A stretch of 64,000 bases of DNA. Origin: Ahrensia sp. Lineage in GTDB: Bacteria; Pseudomonadota; Alphaproteobacteria; Rhizobiales; Rhizobiaceae. Each line of letters begins with the position of its first letter. Within the stretch, counting starts at the first letter, position 1. The DNA lies in the NCBI GenBank assembly GCA_002698425.1, contig NZXU01000070.1:1-64000 (forward strand), written 5' to 3'. A program made the translations under genes and the position numbers. Of this stretch, positions 29,708 to 38,211 are shown one piece after another. The notes beneath the pieces are model-generated. The model did no database searches. It was not told the DNA's origin and was given only the letters and a program-made list of their open reading frames with translations.

Positions 29708-30960
29708 TAGCCGGCTTTCCTTTGGGAGCTCTCGCCGAAACGCTGCTCGATATAGTCCGCCACCATTGCCTGGAAATCGGCGGCGATGTTGGCGCCGCGA
29801 AGCGTCGCCGCCTTCTTGCCGTCGATGAAGACCGGCGCAGCCGGCGTCTCGCCGGTGCCGGGCAGGGAGATGCCGATATCCGCGTGTTTCGATTCGCCCG
29901 GTCCGTTGACGATGCAGCCCATCACGGCGACCTTGAGTTCCTCGACGCCCGGATATTTATCGCGCCAGACCGGCATATGCTCCCGCAAATCTGCCTCGAT
30001 TGTCTGGGCGAGTTCCTGGAAGACGGTCGAAGTGGTGCGGCCGCAGCCGGGGCATGCCGCAACGACGGGCAGGAACTGGCGGAAACCCATGGTCTGCAAC
30101 AGTTCCTGCGCGACCTGCACCTCGCGGGTCCGGTCGCCGCCCGGTTCCGGCGTCAGCGAAATGCGGATCGTGTCGCCGATGCCCTGCTGCAGCAGGATTC
30201 CCATGGAGGCCGACGAGGCGACGATGCCCTTCGAGCCCATGCCCGCTTCGGTGAGGCCCAGATGCAGCGCATAGTCGGATCGTTTCGCCAGCTCGGTGTA
30301 GACGGCGACGAGATCCTGAACCTGGCTGACCTTGGCCGACAGGATGATCCGCGAACGGGGCAGGCCGACCTGTTCAGCAAGTTCGCCGGAAAGCAGCGCC
30401 GACTGGATGATCGCCTCGCGCGTCACCTGACGGGCGGTCAGGGGCGCGCCTGCCTCGTGGTTCTCGTCCATCAGCCTGGTCAGCAGTTCCTGGTCGAGCG
30501 ACCCCCAGTTGACGCCGATCCGTACCGGCTTGTCATGCCGGATCGCGATTTCGACGATATCGGTGAACTGCCGGTCGCGCTTGTCGCGGAAGCCGACATT
30601 GCCCGGATTGATGCGGTACTTGGCGAGCGCCTCGGCGCAGGCCGGGTGATCGGCGAGCAGCTTGTGGCCGATATAATGGAAATCTCCGACCAGCGGCACG
30701 AAGATGCCGAGCCGTTCCAGCCTCTCGCGGATCTTCGGCACGGCGGCGGCGCTCTCGTCGCGGTCGACCGTGATGCGGACGATCTCGGAGCCGGCGCGGT
30801 ACAGCGCCGCGACCTGCGCGACGGTGGAATCCACATCCGCCGTGTCGGTGTTGGTCATCGACTGGACGACGACGGGCGCCTCGCCTCCGACGATCACGCC
30901 GCCGACATCGACGCCGACAGTGCGGTGGCGGGGAAAGGGTTCGCTCAGATAGTGGCTCAT
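29707..30960 (-). CDS. ispG: 4-hydroxy-3-methylbut-2-en-1-yl diphosphate synthase (flavodoxin)
   Basis: IspG (GcpE) is the [4Fe-4S] enzyme that makes HMBPP in the MEP isoprenoid pathway. The 417-residue product has [38 protein letters not shown] and the cluster Cys in [10 protein letters not shown] and [17 protein letters not shown] 30960 fits homologues ([20 protein letters not shown]); an ATG at 30993 lacks a ribosome site, and the much longer open frame runs back over the ArsC-like gene. Coupled to the SLT gene downstream. Confidence 0.95.
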   Translation of the reverse strand: MSHYLSEPFPRHRTVGVDVGGVIVGGEAPVVVQSMTNTDTADVDSTVAQVAALYRAGSEIVRITVDRDESAAAVPKIRERLERLGIFVPLVGDFHYIGHKLLADHPACAEALAKYRINPGNVGFRDKRDRQFTDIVEIAIRHDKPVRIGVNWGSLDQELLTRLMDENHEAGAPLTARQVTREAIIQSALLSGELAEQVGLPRSRIILSAKVSQVQDLVAVYTELAKRSDYALHLGLTEAGMGSKGIVASSASMGILLQQGIGDTIRISLTPEPGGDRTREVQVAQELLQTMGFRQFLPVVAACPGCGRTTSTVFQELAQTIEADLREHMPVWRDKYPGVEELKVAVMGCIVNGPGESKHADIGISLPGTGETPAAPVFIDGKKAATLRGANIAADFQAMVADYIEQRFGESSQRKAG

Positions 30961-31031
30961 CGCTGACAGGTCCGTGCCGTTGGCCGCTTCCATATCGTTT
31001 CGGGCATTTCCGCGCAATCGCGCGAAAGGTC

Positions 31032-31385
31032 TCAGAGGAAGGCCTTTTCCCAGTCGGCCTGGTTGAAGCCGGTGAGTACCGTCTTGCCGTCGGTGCCGAC
31101 CGGGCGCTTGATCAGGCGCGGATCGGCGGCCATGGCCTCGATCTTCGCCGTATCGCTGGCGGTGATCGCCGCCTGCTCCTCGGGCGCCATCTTGCGAAAG
31201 GTTTGCGCCTTTTCGTTGAACACTGCGTCCATGCCGGCCGAATCGGCCCATGCCGCGATCCGTGCCTTCAGATCGGGCAGCCTGGCGAAATGCTCGTAAT
31301 CGGGCCCAAGCCCCTTTGTCTCGGCCCATTCACGCGCCTTCTTGACCGTGGTGCAGCCCGGATAGCCGTAGATCCCGATCGTCAT
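31032..31385 (-). CDS. ArsC/Spx family reductase-like protein
   Basis: A 117-residue thioredoxin-fold protein of the ArsC/YffB type. It starts [21 protein letters not shown], with a single Cys in the CTTVKKA motif, and contains [14 protein letters not shown] and [17 protein letters not shown], typical of YffB-like proteins. Arsenate reduction is not implied; these proteins probably act on glutathione-linked thiols. It lies 71 bp upstream of ispG on the same strand and may share its transcript. Divergent from bdhA. Confidence 0.88.
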   Translation of the reverse strand: MTIGIYGYPGCTTVKKAREWAETKGLGPDYEHFARLPDLKARIAAWADSAGMDAVFNEKAQTFRKMAPEEQAAITASDTAKIEAMAADPRLIKRPVGTDGKTVLTGFNQADWEKAFL

Positions 31386-31448
31386 CCCTTTTCCTCGTCT
31401 TACAAAATCTTAATGCAACATGGCTGGCAGGAAACGCATTAGCCACTA

Positions 31449-31463
31449 TGTTGCACTGCAACA
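31449..31463. promoter_or_regulatory. Palindromic operator candidate upstream of bdhA
   Basis: A perfect 15-base inverted repeat TGTTGCACTGCAACA with a one-base centre, 52 bp before the bdhA start. A further half-site TGCAACA lies at 31414-31420. TGC-rich repeats of this kind recall PhaR-type sites of polyhydroxybutyrate genes, which would suit the downstream gene; this is an inference from pattern only. Confidence 0.6.
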
Positions 31464-31515
31464 ACCAGGCCGATCCGGCCATGCAGCCGATCTAATCAAG
31501 CAATGGAGCAGGTCA

Positions 31516-32298
31516 ATGACAAAACAAAGGACCGCCGTCATCACGGGATCGAATTCGGGCATCGGGCTCGGCATCGCGCATGCGCTGGCCGCCGAAGGGC
31601 ACAATGTGGTCATCAACTCCTACACGGACAAGGACGAGGATCACGCGCTCGCCAAAGAGATTTCCAAACAGCACGGCAACGAGACGATCTATGTGCAGGC
31701 CGACATGTCGAAGGGCGAGGATTGCCGCGCCCTCGTCGCCAGGGCGGCGGACCGGTTCGGCCATGTCGACATTCTCGTCAACAATGCCGGCATCCAGCAT
31801 GTGGCGGCGATCGAGGATTTCCCGCCCGATACCTGGGACCGGATCATCGCCATCAATATGAGCTCGTCCTTTCACACCACGGCGGCGGCCTTGCCGATGA
31901 TGCGGGAAAACAAGTGGGGCCGGGTGGTCAACATCGCCTCCGCGCACGGGCTCACCGCCTCGCCCTACAAGTCCGCCTATGTGACCGCCAAGCATGGCGT
32001 CGTCGGCATGACCAAGGTCGTCGCGCTGGAAACGGCGGAGGATCCCATCACCTGCAACGCGATCTGCCCCGGCTATGTGCTGACGCCGCTGGTCGAGGCG
32101 CAAATCCCCGACACGATGGCGAAATACGGCATGGACCGGGATACGGTCGTGCGCGAGGTGCTGCTGGAGCGCCAGCCGTCGAAGCAGTTCGCGACCGTCG
32201 AGCAGATCGGCGGCACGGTCGTCTTCCTGTGCTCCGACCATGCCGAACAGATCACCGGCACGACGATCTCCGTCGATGGCGGCTGGACCGCTCTCTGA
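31516..32298 (+). CDS. bdhA: 3-hydroxybutyrate dehydrogenase
   Basis: A 260-residue short-chain dehydrogenase converting 3-hydroxybutyrate to acetoacetate in use of polyhydroxybutyrate. It has the NAD motif TGSNSGIGLGIA at about 10-21, NNAGIQHV, the catalytic Ser in NIASAHG, YVTAKHGVVG carrying the Tyr and Lys, and the C-terminal GTTISVDGGWTAL; the QHV after NNAGI and HGLTASPYKSAYV are typical of this subfamily. ATG 31516 has GGAG nine bases upstream. The patatin gene follows 21 bp later. A palindromic operator candidate lies upstream. Confidence 0.92.
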   Translation: MTKQRTAVITGSNSGIGLGIAHALAAEGHNVVINSYTDKDEDHALAKEISKQHGNETIYVQADMSKGEDCRALVARAADRFGHVDILVNNAGIQHVAAIEDFPPDTWDRIIAINMSSSFHTTAAALPMMRENKWGRVVNIASAHGLTASPYKSAYVTAKHGVVGMTKVVALETAEDPITCNAICPGYVLTPLVEAQIPDTMAKYGMDRDTVVREVLLERQPSKQFATVEQIGGTVVFLCSDHAEQITGTTISVDGGWTAL

Positions 32299-32319
32299 CA
32301 GTCATGAAAGGCGTCCCCC

Positions 32320-33429
32320 GTGGCCCGACGCAATAAAACCATCAATCTCGCCCTGCAGGGCGGGGGATCGCATGGCGCTTTCTCCTGGGGCGTGCTCGAC
32401 ACGCTGCTGGAGGACGGACGGCTCGATTTCGAGGCGATCTCCGGAACGAGCGCGGGCGCCATGAACGCCGTGGTTCTGGCCGACGGCTGGGCCAGGGACG
32501 GCCGCGACGGCGCGCGCCAGGCCCTGCATGATTTCTGGCTGGCGGTCAGCAAGAAAGGCCGCTTCTCGCCGGTGCAGCGCACGCCGCTCGATGTGTTCTG
32601 GGGGAACTGGAGCCTCGACTATTCGCCGAGTTACCGGTTCTTCGACCTGATGTCGCGGGTGTTTTCGCCCTATGACACCAACCCGCTCGGGATCAATCCG
32701 CTGCGCGACGTGGTCGAAAAGCAGATCGATTTCGACCGGGTGAAGCATTGCGGCGCGATCAAGACCTTCGTCTCGGCGACCAATGTGTGGACGGGCAAGG
32801 TGCGGGTCTTCGGCCAGGAGGAACTGACGCCCGACGTGGTACTGGCCTCGGCCTGCCTGCCGACGATCTTCCAGGCGGTCGAAATCGACGGCGTGCCCTA
32901 TTGGGATGGCGGCTTCGGCGGCAATCCGGCGCTGTTTCCGTTCTTCTACGAAACCGAGACGCAGGATTGCCTGCTGGTGCAGATCAATCCGATCGAGACC
33001 GACAAGACGCCGCGTTCGGCCATCGAGATCCAGGACCGGATGAACGAGATCACCTTCAATTCGGCGCTCCTGCGGGAATTTCGCGCGATCGAGTTCGTGC
33101 GCCGGCTGATCGCCGACGGCCGGCTGGACGGCACGAGCTACAAGGCGATCCGCATGCACCGTGTCGCCGCCGACGCGGTCGTGAGCGATCTGACCGCATC
33201 CTCGAAAGCCAATGCGGAATGGACTTTTCTCGAATATCTCAAAGAGATGGGCCGGGCGGCTGCGGCGGACTTCCTGGAGCAGAATTTCGAGACGATCGGC
33301 AAGCGGTCCACTCTCGATCTCACGGAGGAAGTCGCCCCCAACCTCCTGCCACATACGCTGGACAAGCCGATCGGACGCCGCATGCGGGACGCGATGGAAC
33401 GGATGAAGCCCAAGAGGCAGGGAGCTTAG
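32320..33429 (+). CDS. Patatin-like phospholipase family protein
   Basis: A 369-residue patatin-fold acyl hydrolase. The oxyanion loop GGGSHGAFSWGVL (about 14-26), nucleophile motif GTSAGAMNA with Ser near 45, and the catalytic Asp in YWDGGFGGNP near 190 are intact, so it should be active; the substrate is unknown. Its place right behind bdhA suggests a link to polyhydroxybutyrate or lipid turnover (inference). The start is GTG 32320, with AAAGG upstream; the nearby ATG at 32304 is out of frame. It converges on the TetR gene with a 3-bp gap. Confidence 0.9.
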   Translation: MARRNKTINLALQGGGSHGAFSWGVLDTLLEDGRLDFEAISGTSAGAMNAVVLADGWARDGRDGARQALHDFWLAVSKKGRFSPVQRTPLDVFWGNWSLDYSPSYRFFDLMSRVFSPYDTNPLGINPLRDVVEKQIDFDRVKHCGAIKTFVSATNVWTGKVRVFGQEELTPDVVLASACLPTIFQAVEIDGVPYWDGGFGGNPALFPFFYETETQDCLLVQINPIETDKTPRSAIEIQDRMNEITFNSALLREFRAIEFVRRLIADGRLDGTSYKAIRMHRVAADAVVSDLTASSKANAEWTFLEYLKEMGRAAAADFLEQNFETIGKRSTLDLTEEVAPNLLPHTLDKPIGRRMRDAMERMKPKRQGA

Positions 33430-33432
33430 GGG

Positions 33433-34053
33433 TTAGCTGTTTTTCATGCCGGCGGTCAGTGCGCCATTGACGAAGGCCACGAGACGCCGCACGTCGCCCT
33501 CGATCGGTTCCCCGCGCAGATATTTGCCCTTCATGCCTTCCATCGCCTGCATCACGATGGTGGCGACGCTGCGGGCGTCCGCGCCTGTCGAATGAAGCGC
33601 GATCTCGCCCTTGTTCGCCGCATCGGAAATGCCGGCGGCAATCGCTTCGATCATCTGGTCGCACCATTGCGCCTCGATGTCGCTGGCGATCTCCTCGTTC
33701 ACACCCATCAGCTCGGCGCCATGTGGCGTCGCGTCGATCTTGCGGTGAACCGCCAGGATCGACTGGTCGATCGAATCGTAGAGCCTTTCCTCGAACGGCT
33801 TGTCGCTGTCGAAAGCCTTGCGCGCCGTATGGCCGAGAACTTCGAGCAGCCCCATCGACGCGGCGCGGAAAATCTCGGTCTTGTTCCTGAAAACCTGGTA
33901 GAGCGCCGGCCGGGACATGCCCGCCGCGCGCGCGATGTCGTCCATCGATGTCTTTCGGAAGCCATAGTTGATGAAAACATCGAAAGCCGCGGCAATGATC
34001 GTGCCGCGCTTGTCCGGGGTGGTTTGGAACATCATCTCTTGACGATATGACAT
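33433..34053 (-). CDS. TetR/AcrR family transcriptional regulator
   Basis: A 206-residue repressor-type protein. The N-terminal HTH spans about residues 16-62: [41 protein letters not shown]. The C-terminal ligand domain has no recognised signature. The gene is divergent from the iorA-like gene with 81 bp between starts, so control of that molybdenum hydroxylase and of itself is the simplest inference. Starts at M7 or M8 are also possible. Confidence 0.9.
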   Translation of the reverse strand: MSYRQEMMFQTTPDKRGTIIAAAFDVFINYGFRKTSMDDIARAAGMSRPALYQVFRNKTEIFRAASMGLLEVLGHTARKAFDSDKPFEERLYDSIDQSILAVHRKIDATPHGAELMGVNEEIASDIEAQWCDQMIEAIAAGISDAANKGEIALHSTGADARSVATIVMQAMEGMKGKYLRGEPIEGDVRRLVAFVNGALTAGMKNS

Positions 34054-34070
34054 TATTCGTTATTTTGTCA
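34039..34070 (+). promoter_or_regulatory. Promoter and possible TetR operator upstream of iorA
   Basis: TTGACG at 34039-34044 and TATTTT at 34061-34066 form a sigma-70-like pair 16 bp apart pointing at the iorA-like gene. Overlapping it, TGACA (34048-34052) and TGTCA (34066-34070) are inverted repeats 13 bp apart, a plausible TetR-family site. Confidence 0.45.
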
Positions 34071-34134
34071 ATTTGTCAGGACGGGTATCCGGTGGAAGCC
34101 GGCGCTGTGCTCCCCTTATGAACACGGAACCGCC

Positions 34135-34620
34135 ATGCAGCTCACAATCAATGGTGACACGATCGATCTCGACGTCGATCCCGCGATGCCGCTTTTGTGG
34201 GCCCTGCGCGACGTTGCCGGGCTGAAGGGCACGAAATTCGGTTGCGGCGTGGCGAGTTGCGGCGCCTGCATGGTCATTATCGACGGTGCGGCGACCTTTT
34301 CCTGCGTGACCGCCGTCGGCGACGTCGAAGGCGAAATCCGTACGATCGAGGGTCTGGCGACAGACGGTGTGCTTCATCCCGTCCAGCAGGCCTGGATCGA
34401 CGAACAGGCGCCGCAATGCGGCTATTGCCAGTCCGGCCAGATCATGGCCGCCGTGGCCCTGCTCGAGGAAAATCCGCAGCCGAGCGATGACGACATCGAT
34501 TCGGCGATGTCCGGCAATCTGTGCCGATGCGGAACCTATTCGCGGATTCGCGCCGCCATCAAGCGCGCCGCCTCGGCGATGCCGCTTCCGGCCGACGAGC
34601 CGGCCGCCAGCGAGACGTGA
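34135..34620 (+). CDS. (2Fe-2S)-binding subunit of a molybdenum hydroxylase (IorA type)
   Basis: The small electron-transfer subunit of a xanthine-oxidase-family enzyme, 161 residues. The plant-type cluster motif is at about 38-60 ([17 protein letters not shown], with a further Cys in TFSC) and the second cluster motif at about 99-139 (CGYCQSGQ and LCRCGTY). It pairs with the molybdopterin subunit four bases downstream. Isoquinoline 1-oxidoreductase and aldehyde oxidases of this layout have no FAD subunit, and none is seen here. The real substrate is unknown. Confidence 0.92.
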   Translation: MQLTINGDTIDLDVDPAMPLLWALRDVAGLKGTKFGCGVASCGACMVIIDGAATFSCVTAVGDVEGEIRTIEGLATDGVLHPVQQAWIDEQAPQCGYCQSGQIMAAVALLEENPQPSDDDIDSAMSGNLCRCGTYSRIRAAIKRAASAMPLPADEPAASET

Positions 34621-34624
34621 GGCG

Positions 34625-36892
34625 ATGGGCAAGATACTTCGCCGCACATTCCTGATCGGGACCGGCCTCGTCGCGGGCGGGCTCGCCGTCGGCTATTATG
34701 CCGCCAGCCGGCCGCGCCCCAATCCGCTCGAAGCCGTACTCGGCGCGGGCGAAGAGACCTTCAATCCCTATGTGAAGGTCGGTGCGGACGGAAAAATCAC
34801 GGTTATCGCGCCGCGCGCCGAGATGGGCCAGGGCGTCCACACCACGCTTGCCGCGCTGGTCGCCGAGGAACTCGGTGTGCCGCTTGGCGCCGTGTCCGTC
34901 GAGCAGGGGCCGACATCGCCCGCCTATTACAATCTGGCGGTGCTCGAACAGGGCGGTCCCTATTCGGAACTCAGCAACTCGCTCTTCGCCGAAACGATGC
35001 GCAAGGCGACGCGCGCGTTCGGACCGCTTGCCGGGATGCAGATCACGGGCTCGTCCACCTCGACCCGCGACGCCTATGAAAAGATGCGGCATGCGGGAGC
35101 GGTGGCGCGAATCCTGCTGCTCACCGCGGCCCAGGAGCGGCTTGCAACGCCAGCCGCGAGGCTGCAATTCGATGGCCCCGAAATCGTCGCGCCGAGCGGA
35201 CGGCGTGTGAGCATCGCGTCGATAGCCGCCGAAGCGGCCGCCCAGCCCGTTCCCGACGAGATCGCCTTGAAGGATCCGGCCGATTGGACGGTGCTCGGGA
35301 AAACACAGCAGCGCGTCGATCTGCTCGGGAAAGTCACCGGCGCCGCGGAATTCGGTATCGATGTTGATTTGCCGGACATGCTTTACGGCACGGTCCTGAT
35401 GAATCCGAAGCTCGGCGGCGGCATCGAGACGGCAAGCACGTCATTCGCCGAAGCCGTGCCGGGGGTCGTCAAGATCGTCCGGCTGGAAACGCAGACCGGT
35501 TCGGGCTTTGGTATCATTGCCGAGAACACATGGGCGGCTTTCCAGGCGGCCGAGGCGATCGAGGTCGAATGGGGCGATGCGCCCTACCCGTCGGATACGG
35601 AATCGATCATGCGGGTCTTCCGCGACACGATCGACGGCCCGTGGAAGGGATCGGCCTGGCGCGACGATGGCGACGTCGATTTCGCATTCGGCGACGCGCC
35701 GCCGGATTCGATCTTCGAGGCCGACTATGAAGTGCCGTTCCTCGCCCATGGCACCATGGAGCCGATGAACGCCACCGCGCAATTCGAAGATGGAAAGCTG
35801 ACGGTCTGGGCGCCGACCCAGGCGCCGACGCTGATCCAGATGATTCTCGCCAGCGCCATCGGGATCGACAGCGACGCGGTGACGATCCATTCGACCTATC
35901 TTGGCGGCGGATTCGGCCGCAGGTCCGAACCCGATTTCGTGCTCTACGCGGCGGAACTGGCGAAGGAAGCCGGCGGGCGGCCCGTCAAGGTGACCTGGAC
36001 ACGCGAAGAGGACATGACGCATGACGTCTACCGGCCGGCGGCGGCGGCGCGCTTGCGTGTCCGCATGGATGTCAACGGCATGCCGGACGCCGTCGATATG
36101 CGCATCGCGACGCCGTCGATCCTGAAAAGCATCGGCAAGCGGATGTTTCCCTCGCTGCCGGTCTTCGGGCCGGAGCGGTTGCTGACCGAAGGCGCCTTCG
36201 ACCAGCCCTATTCGATCCCGAATTACCGCGTCGCCGGCATCGAGATCGACATGCCGATACCCGTCGGCTTCTGGCGCTCGGTCGGATATTCCTACAACGG
36301 CTTCTTCCATGAATGTTTCATGGACGAGATCGCCGAACGGGCCGGACGCGACCCGATCGATCTGCGGCAGCAATTGATGGCCGATTATCCGCTCGCCGTG
36401 GCGGTGATGGAGAAACTGCGCGACATCTCCAATTGGGACCGGCCGTTGCGCAGCGGCAAGGCGAAGGGCGTCGCCTTCACGATGAGCTTCGGATCCTGGG
36501 TCGGCGAAGTCGTCCAGGTCGCCGAGACATCGGACGGCATTTCCGTCGAGAAGGTCTGGGCGGTGGCCGAGGTCGGCCGGGCGCTCGACCCGGGTATTGT
36601 CCGCGCGCAGATCGAATCCGGCATCGTCTTCGGCCTGTCGGCGGCGATCGGCGAGGAAATCACCTTCAGCGGCGGCAAGGTCGATCAGCAGAATTTTTAC
36701 GACTTCGATGCCATGCGTATCGACCGGTGCCCGAAATTCGAGATCGAGATCCTGGAAAATTCAGAAACCCTTGGCGGTGTTGGAGAAATCGGAACGCCGC
36801 CAGCCGCCCCCGCTCTTGCCAATGCGGTCCGTTCCCTGACCGGAAAACGCGTCCGCAGCCTGCCTCTTTCCCGGGAGGTCGAATTCGCCTGA
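34625..36892 (+). CDS. Molybdopterin-binding subunit of a molybdenum hydroxylase (IorB type)
   Basis: A 755-residue large subunit of the xanthine dehydrogenase family. It begins with a twin-arginine type signal (ILRRTFLIGTGLVAGGLAVGYYAA), suggesting export of the folded enzyme to the periplasm with its partner. Family motifs include RAEMGQGVHTTLAALVAEE, TYLGGGFGRR, GFWRSVGYSYNGFFHECFMDE and the C-terminal GGVGEIGTPPAAPA, where the Glu is the expected catalytic base. ATG 34625 lies four bases after the iorA stop. Substrate class (aldehyde or N-heterocycle) cannot be decided. Confidence 0.92.
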   Translation: MGKILRRTFLIGTGLVAGGLAVGYYAASRPRPNPLEAVLGAGEETFNPYVKVGADGKITVIAPRAEMGQGVHTTLAALVAEELGVPLGAVSVEQGPTSPAYYNLAVLEQGGPYSELSNSLFAETMRKATRAFGPLAGMQITGSSTSTRDAYEKMRHAGAVARILLLTAAQERLATPAARLQFDGPEIVAPSGRRVSIASIAAEAAAQPVPDEIALKDPADWTVLGKTQQRVDLLGKVTGAAEFGIDVDLPDMLYGTVLMNPKLGGGIETASTSFAEAVPGVVKIVRLETQTGSGFGIIAENTWAAFQAAEAIEVEWGDAPYPSDTESIMRVFRDTIDGPWKGSAWRDDGDVDFAFGDAPPDSIFEADYEVPFLAHGTMEPMNATAQFEDGKLTVWAPTQAPTLIQMILASAIGIDSDAVTIHSTYLGGGFGRRSEPDFVLYAAELAKEAGGRPVKVTWTREEDMTHDVYRPAAAARLRVRMDVNGMPDAVDMRIATPSILKSIGKRMFPSLPVFGPERLLTEGAFDQPYSIPNYRVAGIEIDMPIPVGFWRSVGYSYNGFFHECFMDEIAERAGRDPIDLRQQLMADYPLAVAVMEKLRDISNWDRPLRSGKAKGVAFTMSFGSWVGEVVQVAETSDGISVEKVWAVAEVGRALDPGIVRAQIESGIVFGLSAAIGEEITFSGGKVDQQNFYDFDAMRIDRCPKFEIEILENSETLGGVGEIGTPPAAPALANAVRSLTGKRVRSLPLSREVEFA

Positions 36893-37063
36893 TCGATTGT
36901 CGATTGCGTTTTGCTCCTCGTTATGTGGCATTCCGACAACAATCGATTTCGTAAATGTTCGAAAACGACCAGTAATTCGGTCGGAAATATTGAATAGGAA
37001 CTGATTGCGGCCACTTGACTCCCGTTTGAGCCGCATGCCGTTCCAGACGTTTAAGAGACGACG

Positions 37064-38209
37064 ATGAAAGCTAACCGCTATCTGGCCATTCTTGTTTTCC
37101 TGGGTTCGGCCGCCTGGATCGCCACAGGCGAATTCTCCTCCGTCGGCAGCGCCGCGAATGCGGAATCCGCGACGCCTGCCGCCGAAACCGCCGCACCGGA
37201 AGATGCCGGAGAGGATGCGAAGCCGCTGCAGACGGTGGGCGTCGCCGTCATTCCGCAATTGCAGCATGCGCGTTCGGTAAAGATTTCGGGTGTCACCAAG
37301 GCGGACAAGGTCACGACTTTGACCGCGCGCGCGGGCGGCATTATCGGCGAGTTGCTGATCAAGCAGGGCGCGGCCGTGAAGGAAGGCGACGTGATCGCGC
37401 GTATCGCGCCGGAAGGCCGCGACGCCGCGCTGCGATCCGCCGAACAGGCGCTCGAACAGGCCAAGGCGCAGACCGAGGCGACGATGCGGCTGGTCGACAA
37501 GGGCACATTGGCGAAATTGCAGGGCGATGCGGCGCAGTCGGCGCTGAAGGCGGCCGAAAGCCAGGTGGAAGCGGCGCAAGCCGAAGTCGACAAGCTGGAT
37601 GTCGTGGCGCCGTATGACGGTGTGATCGACGTGGTCGATGTCGAAGAGGGCGCCGCCGTTTCAAGCGGCACCGCCGTTGCGACGCTGATAGCGCTCGATC
37701 CGATCATCGGTGTGGGCGAGGTCAATGAGAGCGATCTCGACGTGGTCGATGTTGGCGAAAACGCTGAGCTGCGGCTGATCACCGGCGAGACCGTGACAGG
37801 GACCGTGCGCTATGTCAGCCGTTCGGCCCAGGCCGCGACGCGCACCTACACGGTCGAAGTCGAGGTTCCCAACGCCGATCTGGCGATCTCCGCCGGAATG
37901 ACCACGGAAGTCATCCTGCGCGGCGATCCCGTTTTGGCGACGCCGGTTCCGCGCTCGGTCGTGGCGTTGAACGATAATGGCGAGCTGGGTGTCCGCTCGG
38001 TCAATGACGACGACATCGTCGAGTTCCATCCGATCGATATCGTCGACGATTCGACGGGCGCGCTGATCCTCGGCGGCATCCCGCAGGGTGCCCGGGTGAT
38101 CGTGGCCGGCCAGAATTTCGTCGGCGACGGCGTCAAGGTCAATCCGGTCGAGGCCGATGCCGACACCGTGCGTAAACTGGTCGAGGAAGCGACCGCGGGA
38201 GCAAGCTGA
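37064..38209 (+). CDS. RND efflux periplasmic adaptor (membrane fusion protein)
   Basis: A 381-residue adaptor linking an inner-membrane RND pump with an outer-membrane channel. A signal-anchor region (about 5-22) is followed by a lipoyl half-motif (TARAGGIIGELLIKQGAAVKEGDVIARI), a coiled-coil hairpin (about 125-175, EQALEQAKAQTEATMRL), the second lipoyl half (VVAPYDGVIDVVDVEEGAAV) and a beta-barrel. The permease gene starts two bases after the stop. The 171 bp before it hold no gene. Confidence 0.9.
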   Translation: MKANRYLAILVFLGSAAWIATGEFSSVGSAANAESATPAAETAAPEDAGEDAKPLQTVGVAVIPQLQHARSVKISGVTKADKVTTLTARAGGIIGELLIKQGAAVKEGDVIARIAPEGRDAALRSAEQALEQAKAQTEATMRLVDKGTLAKLQGDAAQSALKAAESQVEAAQAEVDKLDVVAPYDGVIDVVDVEEGAAVSSGTAVATLIALDPIIGVGEVNESDLDVVDVGENAELRLITGETVTGTVRYVSRSAQAATRTYTVEVEVPNADLAISAGMTTEVILRGDPVLATPVPRSVVALNDNGELGVRSVNDDDIVEFHPIDIVDDSTGALILGGIPQGARVIVAGQNFVGDGVKVNPVEADADTVRKLVEEATAGAS

Positions 38210-38211
38210 AA

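Noticed and set aside
29458..30966. 502-residue plus-strand frame opposite ispG
   Set aside because: It covers the antisense of ispG and the SLT gene and shows no domain.
36893..37063. Possible hairpin or regulatory RNA before the RND adaptor
   Set aside because: Only short imperfect repeats (ATTGTCG and CGACAA) were seen, with no terminator-like T tract and no conserved structure known to me.
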